A stretch of DNA of 64,000 nucleotides. It comes from Blastobasis lacticolella (lineage: Eukaryota > Arthropoda > Insecta > Lepidoptera > Blastobasidae). The stretch is from the NCBI GenBank assembly GCA_905147135.1, contig LR990043.1, forward strand, positions 4,375,057-4,439,056, given 5' to 3'. The stretch's first letter is position 1. Every line of letters begins with the position of its first letter. Positions 53,748-64,000 of this stretch are shown piece by piece. Under the pieces are notes generated by a model that was not told the origin of the DNA, searched no databases, and worked only from the letters and a program-made list of their open reading frames with translations. Made by a program: the position numbers and the translations under genes.

Positions 53748-53840
53748 TAATTAAAGATTTCGTTTCGTTTACGATTAGCACGACGCACGAGGACCCCACA
53801 AACAGGAAAGTATTAAAGATTTCGTTTCGTTTACGAACCA
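53748..53840 (+). repeat. short tandem duplication
   Basis: ATTAAAGATTTCGTTTCGTT TACGA occurs at about 53750 and again at about 53814. Confidence 0.75.
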
Positions 53841-54452
53841 CACTACCCCCACAAACGAATCTAAAACGAATTATAAACCAAAGCAGATCTACTAAAACCA
53901 ACCCACGAGATGGGAAATTAAACCCCGACCACCGACACCCTGGGGCATAGTTAGCGCATACTTCAAACGCCAGAGGCCGGTGCAACCCACGCACAATTTA
54001 GCCCAGAAACCAAATTCAAATTGGTTTCCATCCGTCATTCACCAGCGAATGGTCACGGCCATGATACAATTATTTACTTTGAACGCTGTAAATTGCTTTT
54101 TAATGGCGCTCGCTGCCGGTTCAGTCCGTGTTTTAATTAAGCACCCGATATTATTGATGAAGATATTTCATATCAATTTGGCCGTACCTGTCGAGCTTTC
54201 AGAGCGTGCTTCATTGCTCTCCCCTTTATTATATTTTGGTGAAGTATTGTAATCGACTTGAGTTATCCTGCCGTTGAGTTAAGTACACTTGATTATTCAA
54301 ATTGTGAGCAAAATATTACGGATACTTGTTTGTGTATTTGCACGAAATAAAATAAAACATATTCTGGTTGGCGGAGGCTCTAGATAGGCTGCTACAAAGA
54401 CAGTACCCACAATATTTGTGATACTTATTTGTGGGGTTGTGTCTTCTCTGCC

Positions 54453-54560
54453 AGATCATCATCATCATCTTGGAGTCAATGCCCCGGTTGTGCTCTCGCG
54501 CACGAGGGCCTGGCGTCCGCGTTAATCGTGATCCAGGATTTGGCAGATCAACCGATACAC
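54453..54560 (-). mobile_element. SINE-A 3' fragment
   Basis: ATCATCATCATCTTGGAGTC, GCTCTCGCGCACGAGGGCC and GATCCAGGATTTGGCAGATC, reverse orientation. Confidence 0.6.
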
Positions 54561-55099
54561 AACTATGTTACTGCACCAAGAAGTCTGTTACAGTTTAGTA
54601 CTTGATTGCCGCATAAAGTTACCGTCTATACACCTAACAGATACAGCCTAAAGCCATCAGTCACCGGCATTACCTACAATATTCTAATGCAAAGACGACA
54701 AAGCGTATTGTATGTTGCGGTGTGTCTGCGTACTGTGTACTCTTCCAGCCTTTATTACGCTTGAAACAATAGAGGCTTTACGTATTAACATTCAGCTGAA
54801 TGTTGCGTGTAAGGAGCTAAGGAGATCAGTCCTCTATTGTGTTAAAGATGGCGCAGTTATCAACCAAGCGGCAAGTAAACGTTTGAATTAAACCAGATTA
54901 ATCTGGAATTCATGAACTGAGCTTCGAGACTCGAGTAATATTCGCTACTGGGTCGATGGAAATTTCGCTCCGACATGTATAACTAGGGCGTGATCAAAAT
55001 TTATTTACGTAACATTGCTAGATTAGGTTTTGCGTGGTACGTGTTGCAGATTAGATATATTCTGTTGGGCGCAATTGAGCTTTTCCACAAACATACATA

Positions 55100-55250
55100 T
55101 CATCGTCATGCCTTGTTCCCGTAAGGATAGGCAGAGACCACATTGTCCCACTTATAACGGGCCTGACAAATCTGTCACTTCTTCCACATTCATCAACCTT
55201 TTCATACATGCTCGGCTGTTTGGGAACTCTTAGACTGACCTGACCTTTCT
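55100..55250 (-). mobile_element. repeat family E-related fragment
   Basis: ATGCCTTGTTCCCGTAAGGA followed by TAGGCAGAGACCAC resembles, in reverse complement, the 'CTCTGCCTACCC' block of family E. Limits are approximate. Confidence 0.35.
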
Positions 55251-56324
55251 TTAAAATATCTTTTATTTGTTCATGATATTTATACCTACGCCTCCGCGGT
55301 CTTCCCCTTGCCGTGCATTCTAAACTTTTTCTACATTCCTGAGCTTTTCTATTGTAATAATAAATAAATAAAAATCGTTCATTTAAAGTTTAACAGATTC
55401 ATAAACTCATTACACTTCAGCAGTTAAAGTTTTGCATGAATAATTGAGTGACTGCAAGTTGTTGAAAGTTGAGCGTTGAAAGAAAGACGCCCATGCTTTA
55501 ACAGTTGGGGAAAGGAGCTCCAGACAACTCAGCCTATATGACCAATAAAGTTAAGCGATCTGTCATTGGAATGGATTTTTCATTTACTGCAACTTTAACT
55601 AAGGCGACAACTCTCGAATCGCTGTGGGAATAAAGTTATGGTAAAATATATGACCAATTGAGCGATATGTTATTGGAAAAGATTTTTCATTTCCTGGTGT
55701 GGATTTTGTTTGGGTTTCACTAGCCGCGCCGCGCCACTCTAGCTCCATACAAACTCATACATACCAACCTTGCCGCGTTGCGCCGCGCAGCGCAGCGTAA
55801 GTGGACCATTACAAGTTCGTTCCCCGTTTGCCAATAAACTTCGACACTAAAACACTATATCACACCGTAAGGAAACATCAGGGAAGATATTGTCACACGT
55901 GTACGTCCTTACACATTTATTACGTAATTCACACATTGGTACGTACTTAATTACTGTAGGCAAATGAACGAGCCCCATGAGACTCATATGTTGAAATGGT
56001 AATATGCCGAGTTGTTAGGTAGGTGTTTGTAGTGAAAGTGATTACGATTAGGTATCAAGAAACATGTTTAGACGACAAACCAAGAAGGTAAATATTAGAT
56101 AATATAAATGATATTTATATGAAAATATGAACAAAGTACTCACCAAAAAATGTACATTCAACAATACAGCTCACACATTTTCTAAAACGAAGCGCATACA
56201 TAAATAATTATGGATGCCGAAATATAAATTGAAAAGCATTTATCACCTGATACGATAGAGTAGGTACAATACTTACTTAAATACAAAAAATTAATTAAAT
56301 TAAATTAAATATTAAATTAAATAA

Positions 56325-56555
56325 TCGTGGACAAATTCACACAGCGCCATCTAGCCCCAAAGTAAACAAAGCTTGTGTTATGGGTGCTAGATAACTGATA
56401 AACTACTCATATACTTTTTTAAATACATACTTATTATACATAGAAGACCCAGACCAGTAACAGAAATTAAAATTCATCATTTCAATTTCTGCCCGGCCGG
56501 GAATCGAACCCGGGACCTCTTGCGTGGCAGACACTGAACCACTCAGGTCATCAAA
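56325..56555 (-). mobile_element. SINE-B copy
   Basis: GTGGACAAATTCACACAGCG through CGGGAATCGAACCCGGGACC and CACTGAACCACTCAGG. The minus-strand reading frame over 56403-56846 ends inside it. Confidence 0.75.
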
Positions 56556-56849
56556 TCGCAGATCGTTCCATAAAAGTGGATAGCAGATCGTTCCATAAAA
56601 GTAAAAGACATCAAAGCTACTCGATTCAAATACAAATTTGTTACACGATTTACCCAACCTTACGCTTCGAAAATAACAATTTTCAAGCAAAATATCTTCC
56701 ATAAAAAAAGGTACGGAAGACAGATATGTTAATAAAATTACCTGGCCCAAAACGGGGCGTTTGATTTCCAAAGAGCTGGCAAGTTTTAAAGGACAACAAC
56801 ACAGAAATACATTTAATATGAATGATAAGCTGCATACGACAAGCAACTT

Positions 56850-58770
56850 CTTTGGAAGTCAAACGGCTATGGTGAAATCAAATTTAAATTTTAGTTTAAA
56901 TTATAGCTGGATCTAGAAGCTTATTAATGAGGTATGTGTCCATGACACAATTGGAACAATAAACTCATTATCTTATTATTATTATATCGTGGGACTGAAT
57001 CCCCACAGGTTTTAAGCATTAATTTCAATGCCTAATCTCCGATGAACAGGAAAAGTTGTAGTATTTGTTTATCAAATAAAAATAGCTTCTTATTAATAAT
57101 CTTTCTAAGATATTCGTTATATTTATAAATTTAAAAATTGATAAATAGCGATCGTAGATATAGCTAAGCTACATGTACTGATGACTTCTCATGGTGTAGG
57201 CCTCCGATATCCGAGAGATTAAATTAAAATATATTCAAAAACTTAGAAGTCCTGATAACTCTCTCAAAAATTATGTCATGTATAAGTAAATGAACAGACT
57301 CGCTGCTCTGCTATTCTCTAAGGTAACCCTCGAGGATTTAAGCTGATCACCAGCTCGAACCGCTTAGAAACGTGCGAGTGCTGTGGCCAATATCCATTAT
57401 GGTTTCTTCTCCCCATGGGCGACTTCGTTCGCGTTCCAGGCGCGGTACCGCGAATAAATCCTTATAACGACCACTTTGCAGCGTCAAAGCTCCGCTAAAT
57501 TACCTCCTCCAGCGGGTAGAGGGGACCCCTGTATCGCACTTATGAAATTACGCATTTTGAAATTGCCAATGTGGAGGGAATGAGCGAAATACTTATGGCA
57601 TCCCGGTTTGATGCGTGGACTGTAAGGTAGTCGGACCCTACCTTTGGGATTGGATTCAGGTCCGGTGGCGGGATTCTGCCAAGACTGAGAAGGGCACCTA
57701 CTGGTGCCCTTCTCTAATTACTAACTCTAACTAACTAAGTAACTCTAGACTAATTAAATAACTCTGTTGCAAACAGTTATCTGATTTCAATGATTGAAAT
57801 TGTTACTTTAACGATTACTTATCATCGATTTCAAGGGTTTAGTTGCTAACAAAGATAGCCTACAAATTCGGTATTAATGCTTCTTCTATTTTAGGTACTG
57901 GGCACCAATGCACATGTTGAAAAGAATATATCTTATTACTGTAGACGATGTTATTACAGAAAACGTATATTTATATCATAGTAGTTTTTCCTCCCCGTGA
58001 CAGCGCATCTGCGGTGCTCAAACCTATATTTTCGCATCGTAGATGTCAAGAGCGAACTAATTAGGTATAGAAAGTGCCCTTATGTAATACTACCAAGAAG
58101 AATAACAAACCAAAGCACGTTCAACTAACTTCTTGACTACAGACACAAACAACTCAATATATTTCGGCTTAACTTGAGACGTACCAGGCAAGACCAAACA
58201 CGGGATAATGAGGGCAGTATTTTTTCCGACCCGACGAAGATAAAAGTGATTAAGCCCTGACACGTCTAATTCACGGGCCGTAAAACGTAGCCCAATTTAA
58301 GTCTGCCCTGTCTCAATGAAACTGGTCTAATTTCGTTCGCGTTCCAAATCCTTCCTTTAGCCGAGTTTCGGCTGAATTAGAAACAGCTATTAGACAGTTA
58401 CATGTGTGTCCGAAATCAAAGTAAACTGTTAGGACATGGTGTCGCTTGTCGCTACAAAGAAGAACTATTCGTTATTGGCCGGCAGTGGATCTCACGAGGG
58501 CGGTCCGCTGTCAACAGATCTATTATATAAACTGGTTGAAACTAAAGGTAAGCGGTGAAATCAATTTTTTAAGGTCGCTGAACCAAAAAATGGAGGGATC
58601 GTGTTACTAAACTTCGGTAATTTATTATTTTGTGAACCCTTTTACCTGAATCTATGCGGTGTCTTGTGACGGCAAGTTGTTAGATAGTTAGGTATCTAAG
58701 TATTGAAAGTCAGTTCCTGTTAAATTTAGTTCTTATTTGTCTATTATTTTGGCACTTTTATCTATAATTT
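56850..58770. other. no gene recognised
   Basis: Unassigned. 57418-57432 GGGCGACTTCGTTCG and 58330 TTTCGTTCGCGTTCC recall family G but without its body. Confidence 0.35.
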
Positions 58771-58772
58771 TC

Positions 58773-59134
58773 TCAGGAGCATCGGTGGCCGAGTAGTTAA
58801 GGAATCCGACTCGTAAGCGAGACGTACCGGGTTCGAATCCCACTGCGGCTATGTACCAATGACTCTTTTTTGAGTTATGTACATTTATTGAATACTAAAT
58901 GATGCTCTTACGGTGAGGGAAAACATCGTGATGAAACCTACACATTCAGGCTTACTGAATGTGTAACCAATCTGGTCAGGTTCCCCTGGTATTCTGTCAC
59001 GGAGCTCAGATGTCAGTCGCTCCACTGTAATTACCTGATCTGTCAAATCTTGGATCATGGTTATAGACCTTGCCCTCGTGCGCGAAAGCACAACCATGAC
59101 ATTAACGCTAAGATGATTATTTTTAATTTTTTTG
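58773..59134 (+). mobile_element. SINE-A, full length with target duplication
   Basis: tRNA-like head ATCGGTGGCCGAGTAGTTAA and GGGTTCGAATCCCACTGCGG, then the standard body and a T-rich tail. Flanked by TCTATAATTTTC (58761-58772) and TCTATAACTTTC (59135-59146), a 12-bp duplication with one mismatch. Confidence 0.88.
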
Positions 59135-59649
59135 TCTATAACTTTCACCCAATCTTGGATATTTAAATTTTGCATCTAGAATGACATGAAAATGGCTTTT
59201 CCATGACATGCATGTTCCATCACCGGCCCGCCGCCTTGTCACTAACAATCAAATGCTTGCCTAGAATGATGTAAAAACAGAAATTCAATTCTAAACCCAA
59301 CACAAATTACCTATAAAATCAGTAGTTTCAATGCTCATATGCAATAAATAATAATCATCCTTCCAAATCGCGAAGCCAGATATGTTACACAAACGCCAAA
59401 CATCAAAGTAAACACCGTTATTTAGGTACAAATTTTGCATTAACCAAATTAGACAGAACAGATTCTCTCGGGACAAATTAATTAAACGTCGGCATCTCTT
59501 TAATCCTGCGAGGGCGAAAAGCTGAATAAGCCTTTTGAAGCCAAAACAACAATGCATGGAGATTTACACAAGGAATTTGCACAACATTTTACGAACTTTC
59601 CACGAAAACTGAAAGACCACAAGACGCTACTGTCGTCTTCACCACTATA

Positions 59650-60049
59650 TAGGGTTGCCAACCCTACTATTTAATATAGTATCCTACTGATTTATATATC
59701 CGCCTACCATTATTTTAAAATTTTAAGAAGTCACTTATCTGTATTACATACCGTAAAACGAAATTCGTCCTGAATTTTAATCTTAACAATTTGAAATAAC
59801 TCAAATGCCATCTTGAACCAGCTAACTACGAGTGATACTTTTCATAAAAGCTGAGTTAATGGTGGTTTATAATGTAGAATTAGATTGTATTAATAATTAT
59901 AAAGCGTTCCTTACTCATCATCTAAGAAAATATTTTATTTAAAATACTAGGTACCTATATATTTTATTATTAATTCCCTATCTACTATATTTTTATAGCT
60001 ACTGAATCCGAAAATACTATAATTGGTCTTAAAAAAGTTGGCAACCCTA
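59650..60049. mobile_element. 400-bp AT-rich hAT-like MITE
   Basis: Ends TAGGGTTGCCAAC (59650-59662) and GTTGGCAACCCTA (60037-60049) are perfect inverted repeats of hAT type. The 8-mers outside, CCACTATA and CTACTACA, match at 6 of 8. The interior is AT-rich and non-coding. Confidence 0.75.
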
Positions 60050-60404
60050 CTACTACACTACATTGTTTCGAAACTTTACAACTTCGAAAGGGTCTCCGCT
60101 CACATATACAAAATTGATGCTGACAGCCAAATTATACCATTTCAAAGAACAGAAAAGGCGTAACAATTTAATTTCGCACCGTCTCAAAACAAACAATCAT
60201 TGGACTGTTTTAGTCAAAGGGTTTAGAAAAAGAAATGGAAATTACTGTTTTTGCTAAAAGTCAAGCGTGTAGACGGATGTTTCTGTCGTTTTTTTTTGGG
60301 TCCGTTATAATTAAGACTCACGTCTCACGATGAATAAATAAATTAACAGATAATTTTTACAACTTGCCACATTCTTTAGAATACCTAAACATTTATAAAA
60401 TACT

Positions 60405-60570
60405 AGTTTTTGCCCGCGACTTCATCCGCGTAAAATAGGTACAATGTTTCGGACCCGTACCCGCGGGAACCACATTAAATTTCGGGATAAGCTATTCTGG
60501 GCTATAAGCTACATTACTGCTAAAATCATCAAAATCCGGTCAGCAGTTTTTGCGTGAAGTAGTAACAAAG
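60405..60570 (+). mobile_element. repeat family G copy
   Basis: TTTTTGCCCGCGACTTCATC, CCCGTACCCGCGGGAACCAC, ATCCGGTCAGCAGTTTTTGC, GTGAAGTAGTAACAAAG. The usual family ending ATAATATTAGTAGGATAGG appears at about 60715-60733, after an interruption containing the SINE-B head. Confidence 0.5.
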
Positions 60571-60591
60571 ATATATCCATGCTTGGCGACC

Positions 60592-60655
60592 TGAGTGGTT
60601 CAGTTGGTTAACATGGCTGCCACGCAGAGGTCTCGGGTTTGTTTCCCGGCTGATT
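60592..60655 (+). mobile_element. SINE-B tRNA-like head only
   Basis: ACCTGAGTGGTTCAGTTGGT and GGTCTCGGGTTTGTTTCCCG, with no SINE-B body after it; followed by AT-rich sequence with a repeated TTTATTTGTTTATC. Confidence 0.55.
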
Positions 60656-60784
60656 TATTTGTTTATCCTTATAAATTTTCACATTTATTTGTTTATCTTT
60701 ATAAATTTCACCTATAATATTAGTAGGATAGGATTACACTTAGGCAGGATACGTCCATTGTAATCTGCGAATGGTAGTTAAATC

Positions 60785-60905
60785 ATCATCTTGGCGTTAA
60801 TGTCCCGGTCGTCCCAGAAAAAGTTATTGGCACATGCCGGCATTGGGGTTCAAACAGCGTACCTCTCGCGACTCAGACCCCTTAACCATTAGGCCACCGA
60901 CGAAT
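60785..60905 (-). mobile_element. SINE-A, ends only (internal deletion)
   Basis: CATCATCTTGGCGTTAATGT joins directly to a tRNA-like head (GGGGTTCAAACAGCGTACC ... CTTAACCATTAGGCCACCGA), so most of the body is deleted. Confidence 0.5.
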
Positions 60906-60989
60906 AAAAAAGACTACCCACTTCAAACCCCAACTACAGACAACTAAATACTCTCACAACCTATTAAACGTAGGTAGGTACCTAAGATA

Positions 60990-61040
60990 GTCGACAAGAA
61001 AGACAATCGACAAGAAAGCCAGTCGACAAGAAAGCCAGTC
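60990..61040 (+). repeat. 16-bp minisatellite
   Basis: CGACAAGAAAG-CCAGT is repeated about three times in tandem (AATCGACAAGAAAGCCAGTC, GACAAGAAAGCCAGTCG). Confidence 0.8.
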
Positions 61041-61309
61041 GTAGGTATTACCTAACAGTCAACTCGAAGTCGTAGCGGGGAATGAGTGAAGTTTAATTTG
61101 GAGAAGTTGAACGAGCAATCGGAGTGCATCAACCGATTTTCTCCACCGCACGAACACTAGCACCCGTCATTCGCTATCCGCTTACGACCGTATCGCAAGT
61201 TCTCTCCTCAATTATTGTGATGAGACAGTTTTTGGGTAATGGTAAAAGCAGTTTGGGTGGTGGTAGATTGGTGCGTCTGGTATGGTTAGATCTACATCAC
61301 TATGGTAGT

Positions 61310-61510
61310 TATAAAACAAAATCCCACGCCGCTTCTGTCAGCCAGAAGCTATTCAGCCTCCTAGCCTAGCAGACAGCTATTCATGTCGAAAACTAAGCGG
61401 ATTTTCATGCGGTTTTCACCAGTAGACAGAGTGATTAATGAGGAAGGTTTATGTGTTTAATTTGTGAAGGTTACTACCCGCGCGACGTCGGGGAGGCTCG
61501 ATAGTATAGT
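61310..61510 (+). mobile_element. repeat family F copy
   Basis: AAAATCCCACGCCGCTTCTG, GCGGATTTTCATGCGGTTTT, CCAGTAGACAGAGTGATTAA, ending CCGCGCGACGTCGGGGAGGC. Confidence 0.45.
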
Positions 61511-61524
61511 TATATAGGTCATTG

Positions 61525-61690
61525 TACAGTTGGCATTTCATCTTGGTCCTCCCAGTGATAACGTGTGGTTGTGCATTTTGTTGCTTGCAACCTAAATGCA
61601 TGAATCGTAGATGTTATGAGCGATAGTTACCGCGTACCATCAGGTGGACTAGGCTGCCTGCGCTCGTTTCGTCACTGAAGCATAAAAAAT
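61525..61690 (+). mobile_element. repeat family I copy
   Basis: GGCATTTCATCTTGGTCCTC, TGCATGAATCGTAGATGTTA, CCATCAGGTGGACTAGGCTG. Confidence 0.45.
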
Positions 61691-62104
61691 ATTTTTAAAA
61701 CGTGTTTTCGAGCAACAAAAAATTTGAAATTACCTAGACTTTCGTAGTAGAAACAACAGGGACTTTAGACTGACTCCTCCATAGTAAACAAACCACAAAT
61801 GATTGACTTTAGACTTCAATGACTCCCCTGTAAACAAACCACAAATCTCTGAGCAGGCAGAATAAAATAAATCGTGAGCTGGTTGCGGTTCCGGACAACT
61901 CTTTCAATTGCAAATCGGGCACTCGTGAATTCAAAAGCTGTAGCAGGTCAGCGGTGGTTTAGTGACGTCGTGGCTCTTGGTTCTTAAGAGCTGGTTTCCG
62001 TACATTCGGAAAGTCCGTCTTTAAATGTTCAAAGAGTCACTGTATAAATTACAATCCTTTGTGTATTATATTATGTGGATGTATTAATAATTGGCTATTG
62101 CTTA

Positions 62105-62250
62105 TTAGAATAGAATAGAAATCTTTATTAGCGTATAAATTAATAGATTTTTGTAACAATGTATGTTTAATACAAAAGTTTCTTATAAACAAAATGGTCT
62201 ATGACTCAGCGTATGGGTGAAGGTCAAACCCACACCCGCTAGTATTAATG
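62105..62250 (+). mobile_element. repeat family K copy
   Basis: Preceded by TAGAATAGAATAGAAATCTT (simple-repeat end), then AAATGGTCTATGACTCAGCG and CCCACACCCGCTAGTA. Inverted relative to 42590-42690. Confidence 0.45.
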
Positions 62251-62254
62251 TGTT

Positions 62255-63610
62255 AATGTGTTTTTTACAGGTGTTTTTCGGATGTGAAGCGAACGTGCTG
62301 TCGATGTCCCACTGCAGGGCATAGGGCTCTCTCCCATTATTCTCCTTAGACCTATCTGTTGCTAGGTCTCTTCAATATTTCGCATGCGATTCTAATTCGT
62401 CGTGCCATCTTCTTCAAGGCCGACCACGACGTCGCAAGAAGACGTTTACAGATTATACTGGCAAATTGCCTCACGTATACCCAAAGAAATATACATTTTC
62501 AGAGTAGCAATCTTCCGTGTGCACTCCATTCCATCGGGTATCTGAATATTGGCCTCGTGCTGCATTTTTAAAACCGCTACTAAAAGTGTCAGCGGAAAAG
62601 TCGCGTGTAGCCAGGCGGTCTGTCACAGGATTTCCTTCTGGAGAATTTAAGTATTCATGCCTTACCTAGGGGGACGTATTGGTGTACAGTCACCTGCGAA
62701 TGGTGTCTTCTGCATACATTTCTTTGAATTTACCCTTGACCGAGACTTGTGCCGGTAAATCTGACGCAAACAGAATGTTGATTTGGATGAATTGCCCTTA
62801 GATAACTAACTAACTAAGGTATTGCCATATGAAACAGCGACTGCTTCATGTCAGAGGTAATCTCAGAAGCCAATCCATCGAGTGCATCATTGTGCTATGT
62901 AGTGTCATTCGATCTATACAAATCCTATTTTAGTTTGTCTAACATTCATACGAAGTTCTTACCAGGCCGTACGCATGTTTGTATTTTTTTTAATTAGACT
63001 TTCCAGGCGTTTGATCTCACCTGGTGATAAGTGACCATGACAAAAATGTAAAGTGGACGAAGTCCTCCTGATTGGTCAAAAATATTGAAAAGGTACCTTC
63101 AACGTTAACCCTGTGAAGTATTTTCTAATCTTTTGGGGAATGTGTTGGTGTACAATCGAGAGAGGTTTGTCAAGATCGTAGCAACTGAAACAATGTGGTC
63201 CTGCTTACTCCTACGACAAAAAGGCGTGACTTTATGTATGTATTGGTATATTGTCACCTTCTAATGTGCAGCGACGTCCCTTTGAATTTACGGCATTATA
63301 AACTCCCGCAGCACATTCTCCCGCGGTAAGCCGAAGAAATGGACGGTAAATAATGAGATTAGGATGCTATTTCCGCAGCTTTCCATTTCCCGTTTGTGTT
63401 TTTTCATTTCGTATGACATCGGGAACGTTGTATGGGTTTATTATTTTATGGGGTCAGGCAAAGGCTCGATTTATTACGGGACTACGGCTAGATATAGGCT
63501 TTTGGTGTCGCAATAACTAAGACAGTGTTTGGTCTCGGAGCGAGGGCAAAGTAAAAGCTGTTGGTGTGTGAGAAAAAAACAGAATGCGTCAGGAGAAGCG
63601 GTTCTTGTTC
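62255..63610. other. no gene recognised
   Basis: CCCACTGCAGGGCATAGG (62309) and ACCTGGTGATAAGTGACCATG (63020) are short pieces that resemble repeat ends. The rest is unassigned. Confidence 0.35.
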
Positions 63611-63611
63611 T

Positions 63612-63875
63612 TCATAATCACAGCCCATAACAGTCCACTGCAGGACTTAGGGCCTCTCCCACAAAAGGGGAGGTTATTGCTATAATCTCCACGCTTGGCA
63701 GGTGGGTTGGAGATCGTAGTATTGTAAATATAACAATGGAAAACGCTGCTGCCCATTTTTCAGCCTACGGAGACTCTTAGACCGTTTGCCTCGAAAACAT
63801 TAGTCGCCTTGTACGACACCCACAAGTGTAAGAGGTTGGTGCAATTCTACTCTGCCGGACACCACACGGCCAACA
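63612..63875 (-). mobile_element. repeat family C, full-length copy
   Basis: TAATCACAGCCCATAACAGT through CTCTGCCGGACACCACACGG. Closely similar to the 10104 and 27283 copies. Confidence 0.6.
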
Positions 63876-64000
63876 CGGTTCTTGTTCTTGATTCTCTTAA
63901 AAGTATGAGAGTGCGTTTGTGAAATATAGTGATCACCGTCGCCCATAGTCATCCGCTTCACTCAGGGAGTCGCGATTGCATTGATTGTATAGACAGCTTT

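Noticed and set aside
56403..56846. 147-aa minus-strand frame with hydrophobic N-terminus
   Set aside because: Its C-terminal third is a translated SINE-B copy and no domain is visible; it is a chance frame.

Overview
The window looks like a gene-poor, transposon-rich stretch of an insect nuclear genome, most likely a moth or butterfly. The evidence is AT-rich, non-operonic DNA with no recognisable host exon, and many 5'-truncated non-LTR (LINE) tails. There are two tRNA-derived SINE families and several short DNA-transposon derivatives. Interspersed repeats of a type I associate with Lepidoptera also occur (the 'CCCGCGACTTCxTCCGCG' and 'CAACGGATTT...GATAGAGTGA' families). Family names come from sequence recognition only; no database was searched.

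The centrepiece is a nearly 5.25 kb, apparently intact DIRS-type (tyrosine-recombinase) retrotransposon on the minus strand, 37311-42560. It has about 193 bp inverted terminal repeats and a 134 bp internal complementary region that carries the complement of both element ends joined together. It has three coding units: Gag, Pol (reverse transcriptase, RNase H and a Dam-methyltransferase-like domain) and a tyrosine recombinase with all catalytic residues. Four expression and structure features can be read from the sequence. (1) A 439-nt phase-matched intron joins a basic Gag exon 1 to the Gag body. (2) A U UUA AAC slippery heptamer in Gag frame, 5 nt before a GC-rich stem-loop, puts Pol, which has no usable AUG, in the -1 frame. 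(3) A TGATG stop/start overlap couples Pol to the recombinase. (4) The intron carries four copies of a ~27-bp motif with hairpins in every spacer. Both flanks carry ATAATT, and an older tandem copy of the flank preserves the uninterrupted site.

Layout. 1-17.9 kb: SINE copies, LINE 3' ends, one degraded CR1/L2-like reverse transcriptase remnant (7.9-8.5 kb), a 128-bp tandem duplication (5.3 kb) and long unassigned spacers. 17.97-18.88 kb: a 0.9 kb inverted-repeat element encoding an intact MADF-domain protein. 19-37 kb: more LINE and SINE debris, including a full-length SINE with a perfect 12-bp target duplication (28.5 kb), and a 395-bp-period tandem duplication (34.9-35.6 kb). 37.3-42.6 kb: the DIRS element. 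42.9-64 kb: short inverted-repeat elements (203-bp hAT-like with perfect 8-bp duplication; 426-bp TA-flanked; 675-bp hAT-like packed with GACTCGA motifs; 400-bp hAT-like), further SINEs and LINE tails. Apart from the DIRS genes and the MADF reading frame I found no convincing protein gene, no true tRNA gene, no rRNA and no CRISPR array.
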